From Gyrodactylus bullatarudis (Eukaryota > Platyhelminthes > Monogenea > Gyrodactylidea > Gyrodactylidae): a DNA stretch of 64,000 bases. The stretch is taken from NCBI GenBank assembly GCA_012064415.1, contig SSNU01000063.1, forward strand, positions 531,977 to 595,976. Direction: 5' to 3'. This document shows positions 27,201-38,445 of this stretch, piece after piece; within the stretch, counting starts at the first letter, position 1; the number at the start of each line of letters is the position of its first letter. The notes below the pieces were generated by a model that ran no database searches, was not told the DNA's origin, and worked only from the letters and a program-made list of their open reading frames with translations. A program made the position numbers and the translations under genes.

Positions 27201-30200
27201 TTTGGCAGTACTCACTAGAATAGGGTGAAATCTATTTTTTCTCTGAACAACTCACTTTTATTTCTGATAGAATTTAGTACTTTTAGAACAAGTTCTGTAT
27301 CTTTTTAAAGCGTAAAAATCATCTATAGCTTTATATATTATAGCATTGCCCATTTTTTCCTCAATATCCCACGGATATGATAAAATTTTTCATAAAGGTC
27401 CTTTTTATGATAAGATAACTGGATGATTGAGTAGTAAAAATTTATAGAAAATTGAGCAGTGATTATGAATTTTTAAAACGGAATGACATATGCTTCAATT
27501 TAAAATAATACTTGGAACCGATAAATATTTCCCCCTACCCCCTAGTACTCACCAATTAAACAACTTGCATCCGAGATAGGAATCTTCTTTTGCTCGAAAA
27601 TTTCATATTTCATATTGAAATGCACCAATGAATACTTTCTGAAAGGTTTTATGATTTTTCAAAATTTTTGAGTATTTCCCGGCAGGTCAGCTCAAATGTA
27701 AATTAATTCTATACATAATTTTTTTTCAGCGAAACATTTCCATTTCTGATAACAGGAACGAATTCAAGAGTCCTAATCTGTCGGGAGCATTGTTTAGTGA
27801 AAACTTTACTGTTAATGACGAATTGCCGTTTGATACTTCAGGTCTGACTAGTATCATACAAAACAGACTAAATGTAATCAATAAGGAAATAAAAATGATC
27901 GAAGAGGAAAGAGAAGACACTGAAATTCGAGCGGAAAAACTCGAGTCAAAGGTTGCAGTTGACTCTGATTACCAGGATTACATTAATGACTCAGATACCT
28001 GTGGAAGATTGCGAAGCAACACAAATAAGACGAATCCGTGTTATACTCTGGACAGAAATTTTCCTGCCAACCGAGGCAATGTAAGTGGAAATAAAGCTAG
28101 TTAGAATTGATTTGAATAATTGATTTATCTTCCTTTCGTATGATATGTTGGTGGTTTCATTTATTGCCGTCAGAACCTCATTTTTGAAATCGTCTGAAAT
28201 AGGGTCAAGTGCATTGAAAGCTGAAGACTTTTGAAACTGACATTCTTCTATTTTCTTGCGGTGCTCAATTGTACATTTTGTGACTAATTCAGCAGCATTA
28301 TTTGTTGTAAGTGTTTGGCGGGAGTTTTTAAGTAGTACAGACAAAACTATTAAACTTTTGGAAATCCAAACAATGGTTATAAAACTCGAGATGGGCCATC
28401 AGTTCAGCCAAGTTTTTCATTAATGCGAAATTGGTTTTCATTCCTTTCTCAAACAAAACTCAACAGATATTTTAAAACTTACAGATCAAAAAAACGTGAA
28501 TTTTGCGCTACTCCGAGAATTAAAAAAAAATGAAAATTTTGTAAAAACCCAAAATCTTACCTTCATATTAACTAGGTTTAGTAGGAAAATTTCTTTAAAA
28601 ATTAATTTATTATTTTAAAATTTACTGCATTTAGGCGTTCAGTCCAAGACCAGCATCGCAGAACACAAAATCCATGAACATGGGGTATCAATCGTGGAAT
28701 CCGAGAAAGGTGAGACTTTTCTTGTGTTTCATTTCATTTGAAAGACTACACTACAGTTTGCAAAAACTCTAAATTTATTGATTGAGAAGCTAGAATTTTC
28801 CATCTGAGCAGAATGATTGATTGGATTCTTCCAACTAACTCATTTTTGTCATTTGTTCAAATGGGAAGAGTGTGTTTTTACATTCTGATTTTATAATATC
28901 TCTAGATGAACATGTTCTATGATGATATGGATGGTCAGCCAACACAACAACCTTACTCATTTTCTACAGCTACAGAAATAATCGATTCCAACGATCCGAA
29001 GGACGCCATCGAGAAAGCACTGCATTCAAGTGATATGGTTTCTGCAAAAATGAGAGATATCGAGTAAGATATAGAATCCGATCAGTCTGTTTTTTATAAT
29101 TATTCAATCCTGCTCTTTGTTTTCTTTTCACAGTAATAACACAGAAGACTGTTTCAATCCGATCAAGACTCGAGATAATATCCAAAGTTTAAATCGCAAT
29201 TTTCGCATGGGTCTTCAGTATGATGAAATGGGATTTGAATCATTGGTGAGGAGTGTTTTTTGGTTCAAATTTTTAAAATAACTAAATAACCTTTCCCTTG
29301 ATCTAGCCAAAGCAGGATAATGGGAAAAAATTCTCCAACCAAATTGTGGGTAAGTTTCGATCTTGTTTTGAAAAGTTTAATCTTTCTTAATGTGGATATT
29401 TTCTTCAAGATGAGGACCTCGAGATGCCCAATTTGCCAAGACCTATGAACAGTTCAAATCAGAGTGATATCAACAGGTGAGATTTCCTCAAAATCAAGCG
29501 ACAATTGTCAATCGATTCAAGTAAAATTTTTTTCTAAAGAATTCGATTCCTTGGCCAAATTATAAAATTGGGAATACCCTTTAATTCTTGGAATACGAAT
29601 CTCATTGTGAAATGGTTAGAGGTAACTTTAACCGATAAATAGACTGAAAACTGAAATGTTTTTACCAAATTGTCAATTTAGGTTTATGTAAATATGCCAG
29701 CTTGGTATGTGGCAGCTGCTGGTTCTGCTGTACGTTCAGGGACAAATTTACTGGCCTATAATGATCACGATCTCCAGAGACAATTGGGCATAAGTAATCC
29801 CTTACATCGTCTCAAATTACGCCTGGCAATACAAGAAATGATGACAATCACGAATAATCATAATAATCCCAGTCAAATGAGTCCACAAGACTATCAGCAG
29901 TTTATTGAAACCACCAAGTTACAGGTAATATCGTGTGCAAATTTATCATTTCTTTTGATTCAAAAACTTTTTCAGAAACCTCAAAGTGTAATTTTAAAAA
30001 GAAATAGGAACACTTCTTAAAATAAGAACCATAGACTAAGCTTTTCTCCGCTCAAATTCATTCACATCCAACTGATGTATTTATCGATAATCAACAAATT
30101 CTCTGTTCGATCATGATCATGATCCATAATTGCTGCTTCTCTTTAATTTGAGCATAGAATATTCTTGTTATTGCCACTAGTTTACAACAACATGAATTAC

Positions 30201-31632
30201 AGAATTGCAGGATATAGATTTTATTTTTGTATTTTTATGTATTTCAAATCCAGGGAAGTGAATTTTATTTGTATGATTTAGCGGTTTATTGAGGAATCCT
30301 CATAATTATCAAAGATTGTCACTGTCTAATGATTTTAAACAATCTTAAGTGTCAGTTGAGTCATGAGTATATTGGCAATGAATGGCTGCCCAGCCTTGGT
30401 CTGCCGCAATATCGATCAGAATTTATGGAGTGCTTAGTTGACGGAAGAATGTTGACCAGTCTAACGAAACGAGATCTCCGATCAACACTGAGAATGCTGG
30501 ATCCTTTCCACAGAAGGAGTCTCGTCTATGGTATATCTTTCTTGAAACAGTTCAATTTTGACAAGGAACAAATCGAGGAAAGACGAATGGAATGCATGAA
30601 CGAAGATTCAGGTAAAAAGAATTCTATCCGTCTTATCACATTCAGTTAGCAGGTTAGAGGTTGAAAGTTGGCATTTTTTTGGCCCTAAAAATTTAATCAG
30701 ACTACATATGAATGAAAGACACAAGCCTTCTCTCATTTTGTGTATAGTAACTAATATTTAATCTTGTTTCCAATAGATTGTTCAGATGATGAAGGATTGT
30801 CTATAGAGTTTTTCACTTTAAATGAGTTTTAGGATCATCCAATAAGAAACAAAAGCTTTTAATTCGTCACTTTCTATAGTATAGTCTTGACTTAAAAACT
30901 TATGTTTGAAATCTTATATTTTAATTGAAAGATTTATGATGTCTCCTGTTAAGTTTCTAAGCATATTCAAAGATCATCTAAAAATCAACACAAGTGATAA
31001 GCTTGTTAACAAACTTTGCCTAGAAATAGCGTTTAAGAGAAAATCTTTGATTTTGCAAGTTATTTATGCTAGGAATAATGTTTGATTTTTAAAAAAAAAT
31101 TATTTCGAGCATTTTCACACATTTTTTGGCATATAAAACTCATATTTATGCAGAATATTTTAGAGAATATATCCCAAAAAAATTGGCATATTTTTGGATG
31201 CCCTAATTACTAATGAGTATGGGTGAAAAAAAGTATTCCAAGTATCTTTCAGTTCAAATAATCGCTCAAGAACTGGTGGAACAATGAGACATGAAGGGTT
31301 AAATTAATTGTAATTAATTCATTGATAATTTAGATCTGGTTGTCTGGTCCAATGAAAGATTTCACACATGGCTTGTATCTTTAAATGTGAAGAGCAAAGT
31401 TCTAGTACCAATCAATCACTCTGGCATTCATGGAGCTTTGCTAGCCATGGATTCTCAATTCGACTCAAATGTACTGTGCAATTCCCTTGGCATTCCTAAG
31501 CTGGAGACAGATACTAGAAGTGTTATTTATGAATCGTTTAGTCAATTGATTGAGCCTTATCGACTACTGCAACAGAACAGGAATCAAAACTTTAACATAA
31601 ACATGCAATCTGCATCAGAAGATTCCAATTAG
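21252..31632 (+). CDS. PPFIA: Liprin-alpha (PPFIA/SYD-2), 18 exons, 1230 aa
   Basis: Model: join(21252..21284, 21310..21507, 21538..21639, 21670..22084, 22119..22465, 25973..26407, 26502..26832, 26901..27046, 27730..28080, 28635..28709, 28906..29063, 29134..29245, 29307..29349, 29410..29476, 29540..29621, 29682..29924, 30356..30611, 31334..31632). The total is 3693 nt, in frame, ending in TAG. The N-terminus MPTICED matches the family start MPTISE. Coiled coil follows, including [33 protein letters not shown] and [20 protein letters not shown], then [12 protein letters not shown]. Three C-terminal SAM domains: SAM1 (about 950-1030; [35 protein letters not shown]), SAM2 (about 1050-1130; [20 protein letters not shown]) and SAM3 (about 1133-1200; HGALLAMD). 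Liprin-alpha organises presynaptic active zones, binds LAR-type phosphatases and is a kinesin-3 adaptor. Introns 1-4 are only 25, 30, 30 and 34 nt. The tail ends SASEDSN, unlike the PDZ-ligand tail of vertebrate liprins. Confidence 0.97.
22554..25411 (-). mobile_element. Decayed non-LTR retrotransposon (LINE) in liprin intron 5, antisense to the gene
   Basis: Reading on the - strand from 25411: an ORF1-like Ser/Thr/Pro-rich segment (25411 to about 24650); an endonuclease remnant with WNARSLL and a distal SSDHRILNF, with most of the catalytic core between them missing (about 24640-24380); then reverse transcriptase from about 24340 to 22559, with [25 protein letters not shown] and [15 protein letters not shown]. 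The frame breaks near 23310-23400, and the position of the catalytic YxDD reads KYENDIKIL, so the RT is dead. The element ends with TTTTTCAAATAA followed by a (TA)n tail at about 22539-22552. It resembles Jockey/CR1-type LINEs, but the clade is not resolved. No target-site duplication was identified. Confidence 0.85.
27047..27729. other. Liprin-alpha intron 8 (683 nt)
   Basis: This lies between GREK and RNISISD in the coiled-coil region. It is AT-rich with no recognisable coding or repeat content. Confidence 0.6.
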
Positions 31633-32203
31633 CGCAGTCCCATTTATACCCAGTGTGCGTGTGTGTGTGTACTTGCTTATCAAACCTTTCTTTTTGACCT
31701 CTTGTTTTTTATCTAACTTGGAAATTAACTCTCTTGAAAGGGAACAAAACATCAACCTGTAATTACATATTCTCAAGCATAACGCTAAACTCCACATTAC
31801 CGAGATTTTCATAATCAGCATAATAATATTTTCAGATTATATAATCCATAATCTGAGTGAATGGGTCCATTGGAATACAATAGAACGAATTCTGGTTGGC
31901 TGACTGTATTGTATGTTTCCTTGACTCTCTAGTTTTTGAGGAGAAATAAGACTAAAGGGAGAGGAAATCAAATGTTATTTATCTGATTGTGAAAAGATGT
32001 ATTTTTCTCAAAGCAAAACTTTTATTTATATTTACAAGTGTGTGTATATTATGGAACTATTCGAATATTGATGTTAAATGTAAATTGTATTCGAAAAATT
32101 ATTATATTTTTAAGAATACATCGAAGAACTGATTTCTCCAGACTTTTTTCATTTTTCATAATTACATTGTCTCGAATTACGTGCACAGATATGGAAATGG
32201 AGA
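31633..32203. other. Convergent intergenic region, liprin-alpha 3' end and DEG/ENaC 3' end
   Basis: The two genes end facing each other across 571 bp. A (GT)n run occurs at about 31657-31670. The rest is AT-rich 3' UTR-like sequence with no coding signal. Confidence 0.5.
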
Positions 32204-34520
32204 TTAGATTTTTACTAACATTTTCATCAAAAAGTACAATAGATTGAAAATGTACTCGAAAAACTCGAATAGGAATAAAATACTGAAGCCAAAGTAAAAG
32301 CCAAGATATCCACCTATATGCAGGATGAACTGTTTCATATCGATTCGTGTATGATGATACAACTGGACAAAGGACACCTTGGATGGTATCAACTCAATAT
32401 AGACCAAATTTTCTTTATCGCTCATCCAGTCTTGGTAGTTCTCCCAGAGTTGAGATTTATTTAACAGATCCTGGTATAGTTTATAGTTTTGAATTGCCAA
32501 AATTTTGTACTCAGAACTATTTGAATGGCAGACGGGACAAGAGGTCATTGACCGTGATTCAAAGTTTCTCAAGCATTTATATCTCTGTTTCATTGACTCT
32601 GTATTAAAGGCAATTGATTCTAGGGAGAAGCATAGCTTATTCATCAGAGAGTACTGATGGCTCTCTTTGGTTATGACGTATTCCTCGCTCAGACAGCCAC
32701 AATTGTCAAAGAGATATTTCAAATCTTCTCGAGCTTGACAGATTTTTGAGTTTTCCCGTGAATGAAATTCTTTTCCATCGATAACGCTGAGAAAAATACG
32801 ACTCTTATTCTCACATAAGCTATAATGTCCCTGATTTCTTTTCTATTCAATAAAACTTTTGTTCAAATTGGGAACTTGACAAATAGAAATTATTGGTCAG
32901 CAGAAAATCACTAAGCTATACAGCTGATTGAATGTATTTTTCACCTTATATATCAACTGCAATCTTTGAATCTGTAATAACTCAAAATAATAGTACCAAA
33001 TCAAATAAAAAATAGTATCTCATAAACTGAAAAATAAGAAGAAAATACAGTACTTTGAAGAAAATTTAAGAGATTCTCAGTAAAAAAAATAGTACTTGAC
33101 AGTAAATTCTTGCAAAATTTTGAAGTATTCAAATCTCAAAATTTCTGATTTTTTGTCAAATTTTTCCCCCATTTAACTGTTATTGCGCATATTTTACAAA
33201 ATAAATCCTTGTAGTTTAAATTTTTGACTTGCTATCAGCTTACACGATGAAATACTGCTAGCTCAGGAATCTAGTTACCCATTCATCAAAAATTGTGATT
33301 GGTCGTTTACTAGTTGAAGAATACTATACTCTGAGACTTAATTCAGAAAAATAGTACAAAAAAGTAACAGGACCACAATTTAGTGCAGAAATAGTACCAG
33401 CTATCCTATCTTTAAATTGGGATAAGATGGGCAGATTTTTTCTTCAGATTATTGCAACTCAGCCAGTCCTTTGTCTAAAGTAAAAAAAGACCAATTAGTA
33501 CTTTTTTGAGGCCCTAGTAATAACTTATTACTGTACTAATTAGTCAAATTTGTTAGATACCTCAGTATTACGCACTTGAGTATGGTTTGCTCCAGTCCAA
33601 AATTTCTTTGATTAAAAAAATTAATTAGTCAAAAAATATACCCATCTAATTCAGATAAAAAAACCCCAGCATGTAACATTGATTTTTATGGCACAATAAT
33701 GCATCAAATAATTTAAGTTGAATTTAAAATAATTATTTACCTCTTCGACAACAATTTTGTAGTGCCGACCCATCTCAAGATTGATGGTATTCGGATCTGT
33801 TATCAAGTTCATAGGATTGAATTCTCCCGGAGGTTCAAATGTCAAGTAAAACTTGTTTCTACCACGCCTGACAACATTATTCAAGTCCTCATCATAATTA
33901 GTCAGGTAGTATTCTTCATCTAGATCAGCCTTTTGAGACAGAATCAAGGATAGACTCCTTCTAGTTGGGACTGTCTGGAATTTATTCATAAAGGCTGGAA
34001 TCCTCACGACAATGCAGCTATAATGAAAGGGATGCAAAAATGTATGGACATTCTTTCGACAGTCTCGATCGTTGACTTTGCAATTTGACAGGAAATTCTC
34101 CTGCACCTTGATCTGACCCATTTGAATATTCTGAAGGAGACCCCTTTTCACAAAGTAGTTGATGGGCTTATCTAGGTTGACCTCTGAGGAGAATTTGTTC
34201 CACCAATCATAAAGTTTTTGAGTGTAATTCTTCTTCAACTCTTTGTATATTGGCATAGCCTGGCAAATGGTCAGGTCAGGGTAGTGAAAATTGAGTTGTT
34301 CACCCTCAGTGAAGGCATCCACCTCAAGGTGGTTATATCGAAGGATTAAATCGTAAATGTTTTTCGAAAAAAATCCAAACAATACCAAGATGTATAGAGT
34401 TATCACATTGCGAAGTCTATGATTGTTATATTTGGCATAATAACGGAGAATATTGAAAGATGAGTTTTTCAAAAAATCCAAAGTTATCAATCTAACTATA
34501 GCAAATCCATTCATTCTCAA
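32204..34520 (-). CDS. DEG/ENaC family amiloride-sensitive sodium channel, 2 exons, 472 aa
   Basis: Model: complement(32204..32842, 33741..34520), an 898-nt phase-0 intron, in frame from ATG to stop. There is a short cytoplasmic N-terminus, then TM1 at about 40-58 (VITLYILVLFGFFSKNIYDL). A large extracellular loop follows, with FHYPDLTICQAMPIYKEL (the family FPAVTIC position), many cysteines, and a KYLFDNCGC motif equal to the conserved YxxxxCxC. TM2 comes near the end as HIGGYLGFYFGFSILFLFEF, matching the family's (G)GxLGLFxGxSxLxLxE pore segment. DEG/ENaC subunits form trimeric Na+ channels gated by acid, peptides or mechanical force; the stimulus cannot be told here. The ATG at 34520 is followed by a second one (MRM), so the exact start is uncertain by two residues. 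Confidence 0.93.
32843..33740. other. DEG/ENaC intron, AT-rich, no coding content
   Basis: This 898-nt intron is bounded by an acceptor next to KRNQGHY and a donor after KIVVEE. It contains several short recurrences of AAAATAGTAC-like words (about 32987-33400), which may be remnants of an old repeat. No ORF of note was seen. Confidence 0.5.
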
Positions 34521-34949
34521 TTTGATTGCTAATTCGTAATAGTTGTACTTGAGATTTATTTTTCTGAAATTGTCAGAATGAAAGAGAAATTTTATGAATG
34601 AATTTGCTTTTCTTGTAATGAAAGCTATATGCAGAGATCGTGATTAAAAATGGCTGCTGCTATTCTATCAAAATATTATCTTCCATTCGATAAAATATAA
34701 ACATCTTTTTAAAGCCTCTCTCGCACATTCAAGTAGTGAGATGGTCGAACGCTTAAAAATTCATTGAAAATTTACAATTCAATTGGAAATGAACTCCTCT
34801 TCTGTATTTCTTAGAACATGAAAAATATATAGAAGTGCATCTATGATTTTTTAATTAATCGATCGACTCAACTTAATTGGGATTTTGAATAGGATTATTT
34901 TGTGAAAATATAATGCATGTATATATGATGTAAAAATAAGACAAAATAT
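34521..34949. other. Intergenic, upstream of the DEG/ENaC gene
   Basis: These 429 bp lie between the DEG/ENaC start codon and the stop of the unrecognised 170-aa gene; both genes are on the - strand. The region is AT-rich with no recognised element. Confidence 0.5.
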
Positions 34950-35489
34950 CTAAATACGTCTCACAACAAACATTTTCCCATTCTCCCCAGGAGTTATTTG
35001 AGTCACTCTTATGATCTTGGTTGGCGGATGAGTAGGTTTAATTTGAATTGGCAAAATGGTATTTGGATGAGCATTTCTAATTTGAATTGGCGCAATAGGA
35101 GGATTCACAACTATTCTTGGTCTGATCGAAACATTTTTAGGCTGTAGATCAACTGTAGTATGATTATTGCTAGCCAAAAGTTTGTCGGAGCTAGGAGGAA
35201 TTGAGTTCTTGGCAATAACATTGTTTGATATTAACGAAGGTGTTATTTTTGCAGGCTGATTTCCCAAGGAAAGAACATCTGCCAGGTGCTTAACTGCTAA
35301 TCTTGTGAATTGACTCTGAGTAACCTTGTGTTTCGTTTCTTTGACAAATAGAACATATATGTCTACTAAATTCAAAAATCTACATGAAATAAATTGATAA
35401 AATTACTTGATATGTCCAGGTTTAAATCTTAACAAATAGTCAAGGTAAATTCGTACAAGTTCATCCGTGGTAAAATTGGATTCATTCAT
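34950..35489 (-). CDS. Unrecognised protein, 2 exons, 170 aa
   Basis: Model: complement(34950..35379, 35407..35489) with a 27-nt GT-AG intron (35380-35406) that keeps frame: ATC AA|A TTT. I do not recognise the family. Residues about 1-65 look folded and helical (FTTDELVRIYLDYLLRF, then FLNLVDIYVLFVKETKHK, then FTRLAVKHLADVL). The remainder is a Pro/Ile/Asn-rich tail with a repeated (I)xPI(A/Q)IxIRNAHP-like pattern, ending RVTQITPGENGKMFVVRRI. There is no signal peptide or membrane span. The start is 95 bp from the divergent RMDN start. A chromatin or transcription role could be guessed from the helix-plus-tail layout, but the sequence does not support naming one. Confidence 0.7.
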
Positions 35490-35584
35490 GTGATAAGGTT
35501 TTTTGATAAATTATTCAAATTGTAATCTTAACTAAACAAGTACCTTCTAGAAATGGTTATTTTACGTTTTAATAATTGAAAAGT
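35490..35584. promoter_or_regulatory. 95-bp bidirectional promoter region
   Basis: Only 95 bp separate the ATGs of the 170-aa gene (-) and RMDN (+). Both 5' UTRs and core promoters must lie here or overlap the neighbouring gene, unless a distant non-coding first exon exists. No TATA box is evident. Confidence 0.5.
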
Positions 35585-36992
35585 ATGGATTCGTTAACCA
35601 GAGCTGTTTCTGCTGTTAAAGCAAGACCCATTCTTTCTCTTTCTATTTTTGGTGGGACAGCTCTCGTTTTCGGATTTTCATTTTCCCTCTATAGATTAAT
35701 TTCAAATTTGAATAAGAAGAATGACCAACTTATGGCTAAATTGTTTTCTCTCGACCATGAAATCTTCATTCTCCGCCAAACCATGTCTAACCAGCATAAT
35801 TTCCTGGAGAAATCAGAAGTATTAGAACATAATAATCATGCAAAATACACGTACGAGAAAAACTCTTCGGATGAAGAAGAAGAAGAAGACTATTTTGATA
35901 TAAGGTTTTTCAATTATTTACCTTTATATTTCTATTTCCCAGCAGCGACGAGTTTTCTGAGAACAACTTAAAAATTTTATCACGAAATGCTTCATCGACT
36001 AGTGTCTCATCTTACTGGAGTGCAAAGTCTCGTGAGGCTGAAAAGAAAGAATTCATTTTCAATGAGCTTGATAACTTGGTTATGATTCATAGCAAAACTC
36101 CTAGTATGATAGAAACAGCTTCTGCCAAGTCAATAAAAATTTGTTGGAAATATCGTTACACCTCAGAGTTATCCAAAGATCCTGAATTTCTTTGGAGATT
36201 TGGAAGAGCTTGTTATTACTCTGCATTTCATTGTGCAACCTGCCTTGTTCAAGATGATATTGTCATTGCTGAAAATACTAGAGGAGACTATATACCCCAA
36301 AATAAAAACGACTTTATCATAATGGGTAACACCTTGATGAAGGCTTGCTCACAAATATATGATGAAAATTCTGGAATTAAGCCGAGTGTAAACTATTACC
36401 GCTGGTATATCATGCTTCTAGGTGTTTTAGCAGAAATTTCACCAGTTTCAGAGCGCATTAAATATGGCCATGAGTTTAAACAATGGCTTGACCAAGCCCT
36501 GACAGAATATCCTAATGAATTTGATTTTTATCTTTTTCGCGGAAGATGGAGCCTAGCCGTGAGTAAACATAACTTTTTGATTTTCTTGTATTGAATTTAT
36601 TTGTACATTCATAGGTCTATAATTTATCATGGATAGAGAGGAAACTTGCGTATACAATTTTCGGGGGAAAATTTCCCAATGCTGACATTAAAGATGCACA
36701 ATTTGACTTTGAAAAGGTACGTTAATACTCGATAAACTGTTTGCTATAGGCTTTAGAATTGAGTCATAAAAAATGTTTTCGAAGTGCCTATTTTATTGGG
36801 CTATGTCTCCAAAGTCAAAACAGCGAATATTCCAATGAGGATATCGCCGATGCCTTCAACCTGGCTGATTTGATATTTCGCAAAGGAAATTGTGAAATTG
36901 AATTGGACTCAGACTCGGAGAACATTCACACTGAGCTGACTAAAAAGTTGAAAGAATACTCGAAATATCTCAGGAAAAGTGATGTGCAATGA
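35585..36992 (+). CDS. RMDN: Regulator of microtubule dynamics (RMDN) family protein, 4 exons, 425 aa
   Basis: Model: join(35585..35904, 35946..36558, 36615..36716, 36750..36992), with introns of 41, 56 and 33 nt. The N-terminus has one membrane span (about 14-37, ILSLSIFGGTALVFGFSFSL), then a short coiled-coil-like stretch and an acidic EEEEED patch. From about 165 onward is the RMDN TPR-like domain: DPEFLWRFGRACYYSA, NYYRWYIMLLGVLAE, RIKYGHEFKQWLDQALTEYP, FDFYLFRGRWSLAV and LSWIERKLAYTIFG, which follow the family's WRxARA, WYAxLLG, I...HLDKAL and GRWCYEVA...WYERK signatures in order. The anchor plus acidic or coiled linker resembles RMDN2/RMDN3 (mitochondrial outer-membrane tethers) more than soluble RMDN1. 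RMD-1 binds microtubules in C. elegans. An FFAT motif was not clearly seen. Confidence 0.9.
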
Positions 36993-38445
36993 TTCTCTTG
37001 GTTTTATTAACTAGCATTTTCTATACAAAAACTCATTCTGACGAATCTGTGATTGTTTTTATATTTAGAAAAATAATATTCTTGTATTTATTAATTTATT
37101 TTGAGAATACAGCTTTTTAGAAATATCTATTTATTCGGTCAAATTTGTAAATCATTCTAGTTTCACACTTTTAAAATGCAAAAAAGTGTAGATCTGATAT
37201 CGGATGTCAACGGGCCCTAAGATCCCGATCAATGATGTATTCGAAAATCAGTCGTGTGATGAATTTAATCAGCTTCAAAATGTGCTCAAATAGTAAAGTT
37301 GTACTGAAAAAATATGGCCAAAAGTAGGTCTGTTTTAAAAATTTGGTCAAGACCTTGAATTTTGTATGAATGAATATTTAGTTGAATTTCATTGGTTCTC
37401 TTAAAAATGAGGTTGGTTCATATGTAAAAAATGGGTCCCTTGATCTGGTTCTGGCTACCAATGTAATTCCATAATTTTGCAGACCTCAGATGACTAATCT
37501 TTTGTTTTTTTTTGAAAAATATGATTTCATTATAGATTTTTTTATATTCAAAAAATAACTACTGATAAGTAAACATACAGGCGCAAATAAATTTTTCGAT
37601 AATAATAATACAGAATTAATTTTTGAATTTCTTTTACACATTCCTTCAAAGTAATAATTCCACCATTCACTTTATAATAATATAGAATAGAATTTTTCAT
37701 TTCTCTTTTGAAAGACAAAATATACAAATCCATACTGTACTATTGCAATGTATGCATAGATATACATTTAGAAAATGTATATTGTACAATATGGCAATAA
37801 TATGTAATAATAATAATAATTATGAACAACATAAAAAGTGAATTGTGTTTGTATGTGTGTGAGAAAGAGAGGGTATCAAATGAAAAAAAGCAGAATAAAT
37901 CAAAATTAAAATTCATTTTCATGCCCCTGTCCTGTGATTGGTTGGTTGGTTGGGGAGATGAAGCTAAAAATCAGTCTGCAAGTTCGGTGTTCTCTGATAA
38001 TACATCTTTTTACATTATAATTGTACTTTATTGTTGTATCGTATTTAAGTGTAGTTGAAAGGAGGAGAGATGATGGGTCTTTTGTCTTTGTCAGACAATG
38101 CATAAAATGTACAGTTAGGATGTGTACAAATATTGTCATGGTTATTTCAAGCTTTCTTAATAATAATAATACATTAAATATTGTCACAAGAAAGGGGGTA
38201 AACGTTTCAAGATTATGATTCGTACAAAAAAATATTGGCAATGAAAAAAATCATACCCTCATCTTCATGTATCCAGTCAGTTTTGTCAGTGTGATGTAAT
38301 TCTTTGATCTCGTCTGCATGGTCACTGATTGAAATGAATATAAAAAGTTAGCGGGATATCCATATGTAGCTTGATGTAGATGGAACTTTGGGACTTTTCA
38401 AAGAATATTAGGCTTTAAATGCAGTTTTGTACAAAAGAAAGAACT
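36993..38445. other. Convergent intergenic region, RMDN 3' to RhoGAP 3'
   Basis: These 1.45 kb are AT-rich and without coding signal; the ORFs across 37548-38241 are low-complexity. They include AAT/AATAAT runs near 37806-37820 and 38160-38172 and should hold both 3' UTRs. Confidence 0.5.

Noticed and set aside
37548..38241. Several small ORFs on both strands
   Set aside because: Low-complexity, Tyr/Phe/Ile-rich translations of AT-rich DNA between two convergent 3' ends; no splice or domain support.
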